This document shows, one piece after another, positions 37,095 to 49,520 of a DNA stretch of 64,000 bases. The notes under the pieces are model-generated. The model searched no databases, was not told the DNA's origin, and saw only the letters and a program-made list of their open reading frames with translations. Position numbers and translations under genes: made by a program. Source of the stretch: Acorus gramineus (lineage: Eukaryota; Streptophyta; Magnoliopsida; Acorales; Acoraceae); the NCBI GenBank assembly GCA_030737835.1, contig CM060849.1:25676855-25740854 (forward strand), given 5' to 3'. How positions within the stretch are numbered: position 1 is the first letter of the stretch; each line of letters begins with the position of its first letter.

Positions 37095-37368
37095 GGATTT
37101 TTAGTTTTAAGACCCTGTAAACTATATGATTTAGTTATTGATCCTTTACTTCTTTATATTTTGGTTTAAGTCCCCAGATTTCAAGAGTATGTTCTTTTTT
37201 AGTCCCTCTCAGGAACTGAAAAGAAAATTAAATAATTTAGGAATAGGTCCCTGAGAGGGATTAAAAAGGAACATACCCTTTAAATCTGAGGACTTAAATC
37301 GAAATATGAAGAAGTGAGGGATCGATCACTAAATCATATAGCTTATGGAGACTTAAAATTAAAAATCC
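37095..37368. mobile_element. Palindromic MITE, family C copy 2
   Basis: GGATTTTTAGTTTTAAG at the left and CTTAAAATTAAAAATCC at the right are near-perfect inverted ends. The arms remain complementary nearly to the middle (TAGTCCCTCTCAGGAAC against GTCCCTGAGAGGGATTA). Flanks are A-rich, so an 8-bp duplication cannot be confirmed. Confidence 0.8.
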
Positions 37369-37701
37369 AAAAAAAAAAAAAAACAATGATGATAGAATAA
37401 GAAAAACATAATTAAACAAAAATTGCCTGATAGCTATCTATCAAATAATATCAATTTATCTAGGATAAGACTATGCCTTGGCCAAATGGAGGAGGCTAAA
37501 GGCAGTTTGGATCCTTGATGTAGTGGATTCCACGATGAAAAATCCATGAAAATGCCACTGCAAATCCAAATGATTTTTCGATTGGGGTTTTCTTTTTTAA
37601 AGAAAATGGGCAGCTTACAATCTTATATATGAAATAAAGAATAGGCCCAAAGCAGATACATGTAGAAGGAAAAAAAAATAAAACAAAATCCATGCAAACC
37701 T

Positions 37702-38142
37702 AGGAGTGGAGGGGTGGTAAACGAGCTGATGTTTAACATGTTCAAGCTCCACTCGTTTATACTTAAGCTCGGCTCGGCTCGGCTCATGACCGATCGAGCT
37801 TAATTTTGTGTTTAATCTCGACTCCTCCGTAAAATGAGTCGAGTGCAAACATGAACCAAAGCTCGAGCTCATACTCTTTTAGCTTAAAAAAAAGCTCGTT
37901 TAACAATTAAAACATGCAAAAAACATATAACATACCAAAAATAGATAATCATATTAAAAAATCATCACTAAACAATCATATTCAAAACGAGCTCGTATAG
38001 GCTCAGCCTCGGTTCGTTTACAATCGAGCTTTAAAAATTGTTTAAGCTCGACTCGTTTATCTATCGAACGAGCCTGAACGAGCTTCAACCGAGTCAAACT
38101 CGAGCTGAGCCTGAACGGCTCGGGCTTGTTTACCACCCCTCC
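37702..38142 (-). mobile_element. hAT-type MITE, family A copy 4
   Basis: The inner left end is AGGGGTGGTAAACGAGCTG and the right end TTGTTTACCACCCCTCC. GCAAACCT occurs at 37694-37701 and 38143-38150, a perfect 8-bp duplication. However, six extra bases (AGGAGT) precede the usual terminus on the left. The core differs from the other copies. Orientation is that of copy 2. Confidence 0.75.
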
Positions 38143-38150
38143 GCAAACCT

Positions 38151-39325
38151 CGCTCAGTAGATAAGATTTTCATGGAGGAGTCCGTAGAAAACAAAACAAA
38201 CTACTACTCCTGGATGCACAGTCTACCCTTCAGCAATTTTATCAATGAAGCACTTGTGCAGTGTTTTTCCAAATCCGTGATATTCTAGATCATAGCCTCC
38301 CCAATGTTCTTCGCATTGGGGGAGCACGGCTTGAATAGAACCTAATTTCTTGAAATCCAAATTGACTAAACAACTTGATTTTTTTATTAGGTGTTAAAGA
38401 CGCGTTTTACACATTTTATTCACAAAATAGGCTACATTTCAGAACCTCCCAAAACAATGCTTATGTAACATAGAGTTTCAACCCCAGGATTTTTGGACCA
38501 GGCACACGCACTGCATTCTCAAACAAATCCTAAATTTATACGATGATTTAAAAACAGAACTATATCAATGTATCCTTCCCAAATATACTTGAATGTGATG
38601 TAATGTATATACGCACACATGACTGTACATGTTTGTGTTTCTTTAAAACTAAATGATTAATCATATATCTGAATTCTAACATGTCACCTGAATTTTAATT
38701 AATAACCAAATACTTTTCAAATTTGAACATATCAATTATCCATCACATATAAACAAAAAATAGATAAAAATATGAATGTACATCTTTTTTTTTTTTTCTT
38801 TATTTTTAGGGAAAAGATACATCTGGTATTTGACTGTCAAGATCCAAAACCATGGCCCTTGCCTTTTCTATTAAAAAAATAAAAATAAATTAAGTAACTC
38901 CAATCACCTTCTAATCCAAGCCATCTAATAATACTCTTTCTTTTTGAAGATAACAAACATTCCCCACCCACCTCACCATCACCCAAAAATAAAATAAAAT
39001 ACATAAACAAACAAAAATAATGAAGAACATGTCAAAGCAGAAGCAGCCGATGCTTGAAAAAAAAAAAAAAAAAGTGTGTGAAAACAGTGGTCCCTACCGA
39101 GCACCACACATAAACCATGGTGGAGGACCCAAAAAATAAATAACAACAACAACAAGGTCTTAAACATAAAAAAACACACACACACTGCTTTAGCATGTGA
39201 TCCCTCCAAATCCGTCCCCATCACCGTCCATTCTCTCTCTCTCTTCCTTTCCTTTTATTTCCCTCATCAAATTCACAAACCCTTTCATTCTCTTCTCCCC
39301 TCTCTCTATCTCTCTCTCTAAAGCT
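38151..39325 (+). promoter_or_regulatory. Upstream region of bHLH gene
   Basis: Mostly AT-rich sequence with poly-T and poly-A tracts. The last ~100 bases before the start codon are a C/T-rich probable leader (CTCTCTCTCTCTTCC near 39231-39246 and again near 39300-39320). No other gene is seen. Confidence 0.4.
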
Positions 39326-39896
39326 ATGCCAATCGAGGTCCATCTCCGAAACGCCGCCTCTTCATCGGCGGCGGTGGCGCGGAAGCGGAAGACGGCGGCG
39401 CCGACGCCGCCTCCCGCGGTGGGGAACCGGTGGAGGACCGGCGCTCAGCAGAGGATCTACGGACGGCGCCTCCTGGAGGCGATCCGGTCGGCGAGGGGCG
39501 AATCCTCGGCGGCGGCGACGAGGCCGACGCCTCCGTCGCGGATCAAGGAGGCGGCGGACTCGGCGCTGGCGCTGACGGCGCAGGGGAGGAGCCGGTGGAG
39601 CCGGGCGATCCTTTCCAGGCAGTGGAGGCGGCGGAGGCTGGTCGTGAAGGCGACGGCGAAGGCGGCGGGGGGGAAGATCCGGAGGCGGAGATGGGCGGAG
39701 AAGAGGCGGCTGAAGGGGAAGGGGGAAGCGGCGGCTACGAAGCCGAGGAAGGTGAAGGAGAGGCTTCGCGTGCTCTCGCGGTTGGTGCCCGGATGCAGGA
39801 AGGCTTCGACGCCGAGCCTTCTCGAAGAAGCCGCCGATTACGTGGCGGCGCTGGAGATGCAGGTGAGGGCGATGCGTGCCTTGGCCGACGCGCTCT

Positions 39897-39927
<31 letters not shown>

Positions 39928-39958
39928 TTCGACTTCGGCTTCGGCTAGCGCCGATTGA
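39326..39958 (+). CDS. Atypical bHLH protein of the AIF/bHLH147-150 group
   Basis: Nuclear HLH regulator related to Arabidopsis bHLH147-150 (ATBS1-interacting factors). These bind DNA poorly or not at all and antagonise growth-promoting bHLHs in brassinosteroid and light responses. It is a single exon of 210 aa. The N-terminal signature RIYGRRLLEAIRSAR is at about residues 43-57, then IKEAADSALALTAQGRSRWSRAI, an Arg/Lys-rich linker, and the HLH at about 140-190 (KERLRVLSRLVPGCRK, LLEEAADYVAALEMQV). The basic region lacks the His/Glu/Arg pattern of E-box binders. The tail is Ser/Ala low-complexity from GTC/GGC triplet repeats. The frame stays open 43 codons upstream without another ATG, so 39326 is the start. 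GC content is very high and uniform, and another open frame overlaps it. Confidence 0.85.
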
Positions 39959-42900
39959 GGTGAATTTGTTTCGATGTTGTCATTGGGGGAAGGGGGGGGG
40001 TATAATTTGGATTTCGTTCTGTTTGTTGGGGTTTACTGTAAATTCTCCAACGCTTTGTATATCTCGTCTTACTTTAACTGCTCTTTTGATTTTGATTTTT
40101 TTTGGAGGTTTTCGTTGATGTTTAATTTTCCGAACATTCTTATTATTTATCATCGTGTCATAAAAATATCACTTTTTGGTTTTGATTCTGTGTTTTGTGT
40201 TTCAATTTGGGTTAGTCAGAACATTATCCCCTTTTTAATTTTAATTTTATTTTCGTTAATATAATATATACATTCATCTGAAAAGTATATGTTGTATTAA
40301 TTTGACAGCTATACAAGTCTATACAAAAAATAACAACAATTATATGCATTAGGGATTCCAATCCATATCTCAATGATTGATAACAGAATTTACTAACTCT
40401 AAAATTTGATATTTCAAACCCAACCATTTACCTAACAAAAGAACTTAATAAATATGTATATGTAGTTATTTGAACATATTACATGAATATTTATGTAATA
40501 AAAGTAGGATTGATTCTATCAACATTTCCCTGTACATGTTGGGATGGTGCAAAAAACGTAGCCTGCAACAAATGTATACATTGATCAAAAGAGGTGAAAA
40601 AAAGGACCCAATAACCTTCGCACTCCAACTTATTTGGATCGGATTCAGGTATTTTTTAGATAATTAACCGGTTTAGGTCCAACGCCACGACTGAAATCTG
40701 CGTCCAATATACAACACTTCCATCGGATCCAAAGAGTGGGTGGATGTGGGGTTGAGTTGAATTGATAATGTTGTTGGAACACTTGAAAGTCATATTAATG
40801 GTTTGAGAAAACAAATCCAACACGCACACACACAGGTGTGTTGGATTTGTTTGAGAAAACATAATCTGCTTTTAGTAGAAGTTCCTTCAATATGCATTGG
40901 CATCTCTATATTAATTTTGGAGGGCATTGATCCAACTCAGCCATGAAAAAATGATATCCTTTTTTGTGAGTAAGCATGATTGATGATATGCATTTCCAAT
41001 TGGGGATGGGCACTGTGCATTATTATTATTTTTTTTCTACTTTTCAGATCATCCCATACTCACATAATTCAAAAATAATTGACAGAAGTGATTGAATGCA
41101 TGTGCTTCTTCTTTCTTTTCACTGGTGAATATACAGGCATAGCCTTGGAAGGGAAACTGTGTTTGTCTTTTGGTAACTATTTATTTTCATACCAATAAAA
41201 AAAAAAAAACTATTTATTTTCAAGATTGATTCCAGGTGTGTTTTCGTGTCGTTTTGTGTCAGAATGTTTTCATCTCATCCATTCAACAACACCACCAAAA
41301 TAGTAATAACAGCATAAATGAAAAACAACCCATATATGATATATTTTTTTCAATTCCTGTATTGCTGGTGTGTGATGAGTCGGATCCTTAACACATGTTA
41401 CCCAGGTGGTCTCACAAACTTTACTTTATGTTTCTGTTTTTGCTCTTGCTCTAGACAAATAATAAAAAAAAAGGTTAAAAGCCATCTCACATAGATAATT
41501 CCGTACATATTCTTATCAAAGTTATTTTGAATAAGAATTCCTTATCAAAGTCTCTGAAACCTCACAAGAAAAAACCAAATACATTTCTACGGTAAAAAAA
41601 AATTGAACCTTATTTAACTTAACATAGTTAATCATAATCTGGACCATGAAATGACTGACTGAAATACTATTAAGAATAAAAACGTGACTGAGTTCTATTA
41701 GATAAGATCAAATTTCAATCGAACATGATTTGATTAACAAACTCTGTTGAGATTTGACTCTATTCAAATTTGAGTCATTGAGTCTATAAATAGGATCCAT
41801 GTAATCTCTTTTATTATCTTTATTTTATCTTTAGATCTTAGAAAATATATAATAGTGATAAGGGGTAATTTGGTTTCTTGTAGGAACTAATATGTCTTTA
41901 TTGTTTTTATAGGGACTACAATGACTATATAATTATATGGATATTGAATGTGCATGTTATGAGAATATTTTGTCAGTTTGGATGGAATATATTTCCATTT
42001 TTTTGAGTTTTTAGGAATTTATATGTTTGTCTCAACTTTCATATGGACCTATATGGAATTACTTATGTTTGCACAGGCATAATTGTCTTTGAACCTAAAA
42101 AAATACAAAAATTAATTTTTAAATCCCTCGTATTTTTAGGTCACTCTAAAAAAATTTAGCATATAACAACACTTTCAAATTAGTAATTATATATATTTTT
42201 CAGGTCCTACCGAAATATAGTCCGCATGTGTAGGTTACCTAGTAATGTACATGAAATAATAACGTGTATAGATATATATGCATAAAAATATACAATGTGT
42301 AGGATATGTTAAAAAGTTTGGGGACCTAAAAAATATAAGGGTTGAAAAAAATGCTTGAAATTAAAATTTCCAAAAAAAATTGATGAAATTTGAATTTCAT
42401 ATTTTATTTATTTGTGCCTCTGATTTTCATTGTTTTGCAATAACACTTCTCATTAGAGGTCAGCATATCAAATGTTCAATTAACAATTCGTGATTTTATG
42501 TGAAAAATCAGGCTTAGATTTTTGTTCCCCCATTAATCAGCTTGGTTATTATCTTGTTATTGCTTTAGGGGGTTAAACAAATCAATTACCAAGCAACATA
42601 TATAGAATTAGAAATAATTTTATTCAATGAGGAGTTTGCATTATCTCTAACCACATATTCAATGTACAAGTTGAATTTTGGATGAAGTACGACAGTATTT
42701 TTATTTTGGCATATTGAAAATAACAAATTATTCGATTGAATTTCCATGAAAAACTGACTAAATATGTTGAAATGGTTTCTTTACAAATGTGATATGGAGA
42801 GGTTCAAGTTAAGTTAGTTAAACAGTCACAGAAAGAAAATTAAGATGTCCAATCACTTCCATGTGAGCTCTCTCGTCCAAATCCTTTTGTCTTTCACGCA

Positions 42901-43345
42901 GATGAACAAGAGCATGTAATAAGTGACCAAAAAAAAAAAAAAAAATGAATAAACTGTCCACGTATTAAGAATTATTTCTCAAACAAATATTAGGTGCACA
43001 TTCAACTTAAATAATTTTACAACTTAAAATCATTTTATGTTGCCTAAATTTCTACGTAAACCTATATATGTGCCAAAAACACAAGGGGATCCCAACTTTT
43101 TTTTAAGGCTATTGATGTTTTTTATAATTCTAGTTCAATTTGATTTTCACGTGCAACGCTAATAATTCAATTCAAATATTTTAAAAAAAGAAATTACACT
43201 TTGTTCGTGTCAACCAAATGTATTATGATTGATTATTTATAAGTGAACCATGATGAAAATCAATAGAAAAATATTAGAAGATTAAATTAATATAAATATG
43301 GATTTTTTTGGTGTTCATTAATTATGTGTTTTTGACAATGTCTAA
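39959..43345. other. Gene-free stretch, with a hairpin and a copia-LTR-like motif
   Basis: A 15-bp perfect hairpin lies at 40809-40823/40838-40852 (AAACAAATCCAACAC, 14-base loop). At about 41640-41830, TCTATAAATAGGATCC and ATGTAATCTC resemble the promoter zone of a short copia-type LTR, but no polyprotein is visible. Nothing else is supported. Confidence 0.4.
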
Positions 43346-43561
43346 GGGTTCGTTTGGGAGTGCACCTGGGGCCAACACATCGGGAGAAGCGAGCGGTATT
43401 TTAAAAAACATTGTTATAATGCGTCAGAGATGAAAAAAATACACATAGAACACACAGATTAGTCGTCCAACGTAGAAGTCGTTTATATGTTTGTTTTAAA
43501 GATTGCGTCTTATAGTGTCTGCCAACGCGAACTAGGAAGGGACGCACTTTCAAAGGGCCCC
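43346..43561. mobile_element. Tourist-like MITE
   Basis: The left end GGGTTCGTTTGGGAGTGC (after TAA) pairs with the right end GCACTTTCAAAGGGCCCC. It is short, non-coding and of PIF/Harbinger appearance. The right target copy is not a clean TAA. Confidence 0.5.
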
Positions 43562-43918
43562 AAAAAACTTGACATGTGCAATCAGTTAAACCATTGGCTA
43601 GAATAGCTTAATTGATAATAAAAAAAAATCGTAATATTTAAAAATAAATCAATCCACCGATTGAATCACTCATTGATCGATTTTTAAGCTTTACAATATA
43701 TATATATCATTTATCTAAAACTTTTCATATTTTTAATTTTATTTATTATTAATAAACAACATTTCACTTAATCCAAATTTGGAACACATGATCATTTTTT
43801 TCTATTTTAAAAACATATTTTTTAATCAATAAAAATAAAAAATTATCATGACATGACTTCCATATAGTCCTATCATTGAAATATTTCACTTGACGGCTGT
43901 GATAGTGTGATATAATAA

Positions 43919-44449
43919 AGGAAAAAATTCAAACAACCCCCTTTTAACTGTCCCAACAAATTCATATAACCTTTTGATTTTTTCTCAAATCCTTATAAAC
44001 CCCTCAAAAGAGCTATATAAATCTAAATAGCCCTATAAATTAAAGTTACGTTGACAGATGAAAAATATTTTACGAACATTTCTTTTGATTAGCTTTGGTT
44101 AAAATGCATTATATCAAAAATTTCCTACAATGTATTAAAAATGTGAAAACCCTTTATAAATGATGATTTTACTTCTCTGAGGTAAATTATAAAATCGTAT
44201 CTAAAGGCGTAAAATCATTAATTATGAAGGATTGTTCACATTTTTAACACATTGTAAGAGATTTTTGATATATTGTATTTTTAACCAAGGTTAACCAAAC
44301 AAAATATTCTTTATCTGTCAATAAAAATTTAATTCAGAGGGTTATTTAGATTTACATAAGTATTTTTAAAGAGTTACATGGACTTTAAAAAAAATCAGGA
44401 GGTTATATAGATTTTGAACCGTTTACATGGGGTTATATGAATTTTTTTC
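43919..44449. mobile_element. Palindromic MITE, family B, with TSD
   Basis: AGGAAAAAATTCAAACAACCCC at the left and GGGGTTATATGAATTTTTTTC at the right, with 8-bp duplications TATAATAA at 43911-43918 and 44450-44457. Arms contain GTTGACAGATGAAAAATATT and its counterpart AATATTCTTTATCTGTC. The palindrome is imperfect, so it is older than the 23747 copy. Confidence 0.85.
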
Positions 44450-45318
44450 TATAATAAAACTAAAAAAAAAAAAAAACTGTTTGAGATAACCAAAATTGTA
44501 CTTTGATTTTCACACATGAAAAAACTGTAGAAATGTTAATCATGGGTGGCCTATTATAAGCCGCACTTGGTTGTTAGAGATGAGGGTCACCATCACTTTG
44601 AGCTTAGGCTTTGCTTTTTATATATTGGGAAATGCTGTGGCTTTTGTCAAATTATATTCAAAAAAGAGAGAGGGGCTTCACGTGGGAGGATGGATGTTAA
44701 CACATCCCCTACCAATTATTCTCTCTCCCACTCTCCCTTTTTATTTTATCTTTTTTAATTAAAAAGACTTAATTTATGTTTATATATATATGCCTTTCTT
44801 TTTCTTTTTTTTTTCTTTATCTCCATTGTCTAGGTCTCTTTCCACTCCTTACAAACCTAAAATTAATAAATCTTAAGTGGGGTTAGGTGAATATGGATTA
44901 TCAACGCTGAAGCTACACGTAATCTATTTTATGGTTTGGTACTTTATGACTTGGTTATTTTGAGAGAACTCCCTAGGTCCTTAATTTTTTTTTTATTTAC
45001 TCTTCTTCTTTTTTTTTTGGTGTAAACCTGGGTCCTTCTTAATTATCTTATGTGATGTTGATACACTCAGTACATTTCACAAGTACCAAATGTAGTCGTC
45101 AAGTTATTGATGCGGTTCATAAATTGCTAAACGTAATATATACTTCAATGTACAAGTAAATGCTCAATTATTAAAAAAATGTTGATACATGTAGTCTAGT
45201 TTACAACCTATAAATCTTAATGTATATGTTTCATTAAAATCGAGTTTTACACATTTTTTATAAATAGATTCATATCATTTGTTAGAGCATATTTTTATTT
45301 TTGTATTTATAATAATAT

Positions 45319-46150
45319 ATGTGGTGGGTGCAATCAGGTCCTCCCCTTCTGGGCCAGATCCTCGCCTATTTAGGTTTTGGTTGTAGGTTCGAGACGATGT
45401 TGATGCTAATTCCTCTTCACAACGATCAACGGCAAGCCTCTTATGCTCATCGTCTTCCTCTTTCTTCAGCCTCCGAGTACCTGAAACTTACACCAGTGTG
45501 GTGCTAGCTAACGCTCGTCCGACGCTCAAAGTCAGTCACCTCTTCATAAGAAGAAGAAGAACTTAGAATTCACGAGTACGAGTAGGGGAGAGAGAGAATG
45601 TTTGCATACATTGAAAGGGAGATGAAGTCCCCCTTTTATACTAGAGAAGGGGCGTGTCGAGCTTAGCCTAATTGGGTGACTGTATCATGAGATAGAATCT
45701 TCATGTAGCCCTTGGATCTGTGGACATGTGTCACCTAGAGATTACTATTCCGTAACCGATTTTCTGGCATCTAATCCTTTTCCTGTGTTAGGGAATATTC
45801 CCTTAGTTAACCGTTGTTTTGCAGGGGCAGATGTATTGTCGACCTGCATTTCAGTTCGGGTATTATGGTTTGGATAGTTTATACTTCAGGTCGGGCATCT
45901 TGTATTTTGCCATTTTGACTCAACCAGGCAGTGTTAAGTGTCCGTCTTTAGTCGGTCAGGATTTAGACGTCCGACCTGCAGTGTATGTTCGACTTGACCT
46001 GGTCGGACAATATCATTTGTCCGATCTAGCGGGGAAGATGGGCTCAATTAACCCGCAGGGGGATTTGGGCCTATGAGCTTTCTCAGCCTAGGTCCTCTTT
46101 TAATCATCACGGGCTAATTCACACTTAATTCCCGTATTTACGCAATCCTA
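45319..46150. mobile_element. LTR-like sequence
   Basis: CACCAGTGTGGTGCTAGCTA (about 45492), GACGCTCAAAGTCAG, then CCCTTTTATACTAGAG (TATA-like), followed by GTCGG/CCGAC-rich sequence. This order resembles a plant gypsy-type LTR. No internal genes or partner LTR are seen. 44458-45318 upstream is AT-rich with no gene. Confidence 0.35.
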
Positions 46151-46350
46151 TTCCATTTTCTGATAAATTCGATCTCCTATAATATATATACCTCGTTAAA
46201 CAATATAATTATTTTAAAAAATAAAAATATATATAAACTTTAGGTGCAATTATAAATGAAACATTGTATAACATTTTTTTTTGAATAATTCAATTTTATA
46301 AAAAAAAATGCATATCATTAGCTAAAAGAAGGGATTGCACACGAGACTAA

Positions 46351-46560
46351 GGTAGCATTTGGTAGCGTGGTTGTAAAATTGATTTTCTGTAAACTCTGGT
46401 TTTAAAACTGATTATGTAGGAAACTGCCTCCTCCCCAGCTTTATCCAATTGTAACTTTTGAGTATTATTTGTCTAAAATCTGTCTATAGAAAATTACTAT
46501 TGTCAAATTAGCTTCCTACAAACGTAAAAGTTTTCTAATTACACAATCAAACACTGAATG
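46351..46560. mobile_element. Tourist-like palindromic MITE, family D
   Basis: GGTAGCATTTGGTAGCGTGG at the left and ACACAATCAAACACTGAATG at the right. The inner GATTATGTAGGAAACTGCC mirrors TAGCTTCCTACAAACG. It is related to the copies at 5656 and 53083. Confidence 0.55.
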
Positions 46561-46742
46561 TATATATAACATAACATTTTGCTTTTGATAGAGACAAGGA
46601 GTTATCGTTGATATCGAACAACCATAAGGATTAATTTGTAAATGTTAACGTTGTTAACGCAACAACGACGGACGGCGATTAAAGCCATTTAATGATTTTT
46701 TTGGGGGGATGTAGGTTTTCTTTCGAGGTTGTCGGGAATTGG

Positions 46743-46838
46743 ATGACGTGGCAAACGACATCGCTGTTAGTACACGTGGCGGGCCCTTCTTCGAAGCTTG
46801 GACTGGTCTTTCTTCTTTCTATTGTGCCACGTGGCATG
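46743..46838. promoter_or_regulatory. Cluster of three ACGTGGC motifs
   Basis: GACGTGGC (about 46744), ACACGTGGC (about 46772) and GCCACGTGGC (about 46826) lie within 95 bp. These are G-box/ABRE-type cores. No gene start is recognisable next to them; the 62-codon frame spanning them has no family features. It may be a transposon-borne or chance cluster. Confidence 0.3.
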
Positions 46839-47487
46839 GATGGTTTGCCACTTTAGGGATTGAAGGTCCATTTGTAATGGACATTGCACCAATTGTGTGT
46901 TACATGACACTGCACCAATTGTGTTAGTTCAAAGACACTGTTTCACATGGTCTCCCTGGTTCTATATATATATACATATATATAATTTTATAAATCTTTA
47001 TAGTTATCCAATGAGATATATTGATATATGTACATTGTTAAGTTTTTATTTTTTATTTTTAAGAGTGGATTCATAGAATATTATATATTTTTTCTTATGT
47101 AAAAATATATAACTCATTATAGAGATACATTATTTGTAAAAAAATCAAACGGTTGTAGAGGGCATATAAAGCTGTAAACGGATTTATTTAATATTTTCTG
47201 GTTCAAATAATAGATAAAGTCATGTTTGTAATTTGAATTCAGTAATGAAATTGTGTAATAAACATCTACCTTTTATTAAAAAAAATGGTTTGGAGTAGTA
47301 ACACAATGTAGGGCAGAAAGGGTTCAAGTTGTGCCAAGCCTGAACCTACCCGCTCCATTGCATTTCTACTCAAGTGTAACCATAGATTATCTTCGATAGT
47401 TAAATGATGTAGGATTAAATTGACATTTACCAGGTTAATCATTCAATAACCAAAATAATTTGTTTTTAGGGGAAGTAGAAATATCAA

Positions 47488-47990
47488 TCTACTCTTCTTG
47501 GTTAATTAAGAAAACCCTAAATATATTATCTAAGAAAGTTGTACTTCCAGTGATCTGTTCATGCATGCATCATCCTCTAATGAGGATAATAAGCTTAGTT
47601 GTTGTTGTGTTGCAGTGTCGGAGATTATATTAATTAATGTTAACATTGCTCTAAATTTGTCTGGATCAAAATAATACCACTATTACCACATAATGCATGC
47701 ATAATCATATTCTTGCATCCACTCAGCCGACATGTCCATGGCCATTGTTAGGCATGCTTAATATTATACAACAAGTGGGAAGATTTTATTATTATTATTT
47801 ATTATTATTATTATTACATACAGCTTGAGGTGGATTGGTCCATGCTTCAACAAAAAAAATCAAGAAACAAAAAATAAAAATAATTCTATCTTCTTTTGTA
47901 CAAGAGCTCTTGGGTAATTATCGTCCTCCAGTTTGTATTTTCAAAAAAAATTGTACTGCAATCTATTGATTTATTATTGAATTACATAAT
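47488..47990 (+). repeat. Local duplication, copy 1
   Basis: It matches 49064-49520 in order: CTTCTTGGTTAA, GTTCATGC.., CGGAGATTAT, TCTGGATCAA, TTGCATCCACTCAGCCGACA, ACAAGTGGGA, TGGTCCATGCTTCAACAAAA, CTATCTTCTTTTGT. No open frame runs through it. (TTA)n expands this copy at about 47790-47815. Confidence 0.8.
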
Positions 47991-49063
47991 ATTTTTCAAT
48001 GTTGGCATGCTATATATGGTGGCTCTCTCTACCAAGAGGCTGAATACATGGATGTGATAGAGGCGGTGAAGGAGGTTTTGTGACTTGAATGCCTTGTTGG
48101 TGATTTTAGTTTATCATGAGAAGATTGAAGTCTAATGTAACAATTAAGGGTTATTCATTGAGCAAAGAATGAAGTTTACCATGCCCCATCAATGTACGGT
48201 ATCACTTTGTACACACAAAGTTATCGTAGAATGATATATTTCTGTGAAGATCGAAGGCATGTACAAAAGACAATACAGTTGATATATTGATCAAGGTGGT
48301 TCAGAGGTCGAAGTTTAACCATTGCTTGAACTTGATCAATGCTCTGCATGCTTGAGTAGGGAAGGCGGCCATGATTTAGATTGAAATCAAAGATGAAGTT
48401 GTATGACTTTAAACTTTTGTGCTAAGTGCAGAATTGTTGAAATATGTCCCAAATCATCAAGTCACAATGAAATAATTCAAGTAGATCGATTATCAGAGGA
48501 GATCTGTAGATGGTTAAAATGTTCAGAGGAGTCGTTGAGACATTCAGGTGGATTCGATGTGACAACCCCTAATAGCCATACAGGGATAGATAACAATCTA
48601 TGTTGAATAAACAAATTTTTATTTAGTTGTCTTTTTTACTATTCTGATTCGGAAATGTAAAAGTAATTAATATATCAGTGGATAAAAGTTTTAAAAAATA
48701 TAAGTGGAGTTGTAAAAACAATCCTATTTGCTTATCTTTTCTTCCTGAATATCATTGTAACATGTGGACCCCTTTGATTTATAAGAGGTGTTGAAAAATA
48801 ATTTGAGATGTGAGTCACATTTATACCGATATAATATATTGGATGTAATAACATAATTCTTGGGGGGGGAGAGAGGGAGGGAGGGGATGAAATACCAATA
48901 CCAATTTATTTTTACATTTTCTGACATTATTTATATTCCATGCAAACAAACACCTGTTCGAGCGTATTATTCACCTCTATGCCAACCTATTCCAATGTTA
49001 TTCCTCTACCAAACAGGCCATTATATTAGTCTTGCGTAGATGGGCTTAAGTGGTCTTGATGTA

Positions 49064-49520
49064 ATGTCCATCTATTCTTCTTGGTTAAGACATCATAAAG
49101 ATATTATCCAAGACAGTGTTTCCAATGATTTGTTCATGCTGTACATCATCCTTTAATAAGCATAAGCTTAGCTGTTGTTTTGTCGGAGATTATCTTATTA
49201 TAAAGATCTTAATCTTGTCTGGATCAATATAATACCACATAATGCGTCCATAATCATATCCTTGCATCCACTCAGCCGACATGTCCATGACCATCTGTTA
49301 GGCATTTTTAACATTATAAAACAAGTGGGAGAAAATATAATTTTATATATAGAGCTTAACGTAGAATGGTCCATGCTTCAACAAAAGAGAAATAATAATA
49401 AAAAATTGCTATCTTCTTTTGTGCAAGATGTTAGAACCTAATCAGCCTATAGCTTGGGAAATTATCCTCCGGATTTTATTTTCAAAATATTATACTGTAA
49501 ATTTATTTATGAATTATAAA
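49064..49520 (+). repeat. Local duplication, copy 2
   Basis: Direct-orientation partner of 47488-47990, about 1.57 kb away, with substitutions and indels throughout. The best conserved block is TTGCATCCACTCAGCCGACA. Sequence between the copies (47991-49063) has no recognisable gene; a 67-codon frame at 48403 lacks family features. Confidence 0.8.

Noticed and set aside
39430..39948. 172-codon frame overlapping the bHLH gene
   Set aside because: A Gly/Glu-rich shadow frame; the other frame carries the conserved HLH signatures.
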